Assembly (NCBI GenBank): GCA_045586385.1
Contig: JAZNAE010000086.1
Span: 9,346-73,345, forward strand
Direction: 5' to 3'
Source of the DNA: Suilimivivens sp045586385
GTDB lineage: Bacteria; Bacillota; Clostridia; Lachnospirales; Lachnospiraceae
DNA: 64,000 nucleotides
The notes under the pieces were generated by a model. That model searched no databases. It had not been told where the DNA came from and saw nothing but the letters and a program-made list of their open reading frames with translations. Every line of letters starts with the position of its first letter. The first letter of the stretch is position 1. The translations under genes were made by a program, and so were the position numbers. Shown piece after piece: positions 63,710-64,000 of the stretch.

Positions 63710-63799
63710 ATGGTGACATTTTCTGATTTATTTAGTTACACGCTAGTTTTGATTGCCATAATCACACTTTGTTGTAATCGTGATAGAAAAGAAAAATAA
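63710..63799 (+). CDS. Holin-like type I toxin (29 aa)
   Basis: Sequence MVTFSDLFSYTLVLIAIITL followed by CCNRDRKEK: one membrane helix and a charged tail, the pattern of the putative holin-like toxin (Hol-Tox, TxpA-related) peptides. AAAGGAGG lies 10 bp before the ATG. The long leader pairs with its own 3' region (GAAGTGCTAC at 63600 with GTAGCACTTC near 63880), and an antisense RNA gene overlaps the 3' end. Confidence 0.75.
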   Translation: MVTFSDLFSYTLVLIAIITLCCNRDRKEK

Positions 63800-63909
63800 C
63801 CGCCCAAGCCTCGCAAACTTAGCGGTTATGATTCTATCATAATCTATTAAATTTCAGGGCTAACCGTCTTGTTACACGGTAGCACTTCTTTTAATTTAAG
63901 TATAAATAC
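63785..63909 (-). ncRNA. Antisense RNA antitoxin of the type I locus
   Basis: A minus-strand promoter TTGCAA (63939-63944), 17-bp spacer, TATACT (63916-63921) starts an RNA near 63909. It ends at a stem AACCGC/GCGGTT with U run that overlaps the toxin 3' end (63792-63832). Its 5' part repeats the toxin leader sequence (GAAGTGCTAC, ACGGTTAG). The layout is like txpA/ratA. Bases 63945-64000 show nothing further. Confidence 0.65.
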
Positions 63910-64000
63910 TTTTCTAGTATATATCATTTTATTATTTATTGCAATAGAATTTTATCTATGTAATTATGATATTTTTTTGATAAGTCAATTATATCATACT

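Larger units (their letters stand above)
48331..64000. mobile_element. Prophage-like element interrupting sigG (continues past the window)
   Basis: From the sigG break onward the DNA is AT-rich and carries minus-strand tail genes (tape measure, tail hub, receptor fibre), an invertible fibre locus, a tyrosine recombinase, toxin-antitoxin-like genes and small RNAs. Capsid, terminase and lysis genes are not in the window, so it is either partly outside, rearranged or incomplete. The left boundary is set by loss of SigG similarity near 48325-48335; the att core could not be determined. Confidence 0.75.

Overview
The window looks like a low-GC Gram-positive chromosome of the class Clostridia, most likely a Lachnospiraceae. 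The evidence is a six-cysteine peptide (SCIFF) radical-SAM maturase next to a fused SecDF, meso-diaminopimelate-type MurE, a dcw (division and cell wall) cluster in Firmicutes order, a PASTA kinase/PP2C phosphatase pair, and a spoIIGA-sigE sporulation locus. No tRNA, rRNA or CRISPR array was recognised by eye.

Layout. 1-6.2 kb: SCIFF maturase (5' end outside the window), secDF, recJ, 1-phosphofructokinase-type kinase. 6.4-18.5 kb: one long plus-strand run murE-priA-def-fmt-zinc peptidase-rsmB-rlmN-PP2C-PASTA kinase-rsgA. 18.5-20.8 kb: accessory pocket with an SH3 lipoprotein, a structured two-unit tandem RNA plus terminator in front of a PBECR4-like nuclease gene (type III toxin-antitoxin layout), and gene debris. 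20.8-22.4 kb: ychF, a MITE-like palindrome and a five-repeat MraZ operator. 22.5-44.2 kb: dcw cluster mraZ-rsmH-ftsL-pbpB-spoVD-mraY-murD-ftsW-murA-divIB-ftsZ. 44.3-47.8 kb: M18 aminopeptidase, a tandem hairpin repeat array, spoIIGA-sigE. 47.8-64 kb: a 3' fragment of sigG followed by AT-rich prophage-like DNA that runs off the window.

Two sporulation genes are interrupted. The second PBP gene of the dcw cluster (the spoVD position) is split between S-C and N of its catalytic SxN motif by an 8,790-bp element that ends with a large serine recombinase. Joining the two TGTAA copies restores an unbroken 576-codon PBP. The element carries surface lipoproteins, an ECF-like sigma factor fused to a membrane segment and WG-like repeats, and two matched promoters that resemble ECF targets. 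About 12 kb downstream, sigG keeps only its C-terminal two thirds; phage DNA begins where region 2.4 starts.

The prophage part holds tail genes on the minus strand, ending in a tail-fibre gene whose 3' end is an invertible multi-cassette locus: five copies of a 13-bp site, four silent C-terminal cassettes in both orientations, and a tyrosine recombinase. To the right lie an array of six short hairpins with a common TGTGGAG-like loop, a lipoprotein, a probable small RNA, a PemK/MazF-like gene and a complete holin-like type I toxin/antisense RNA locus. All functional assignments are from reading the sequence; no database search was run.
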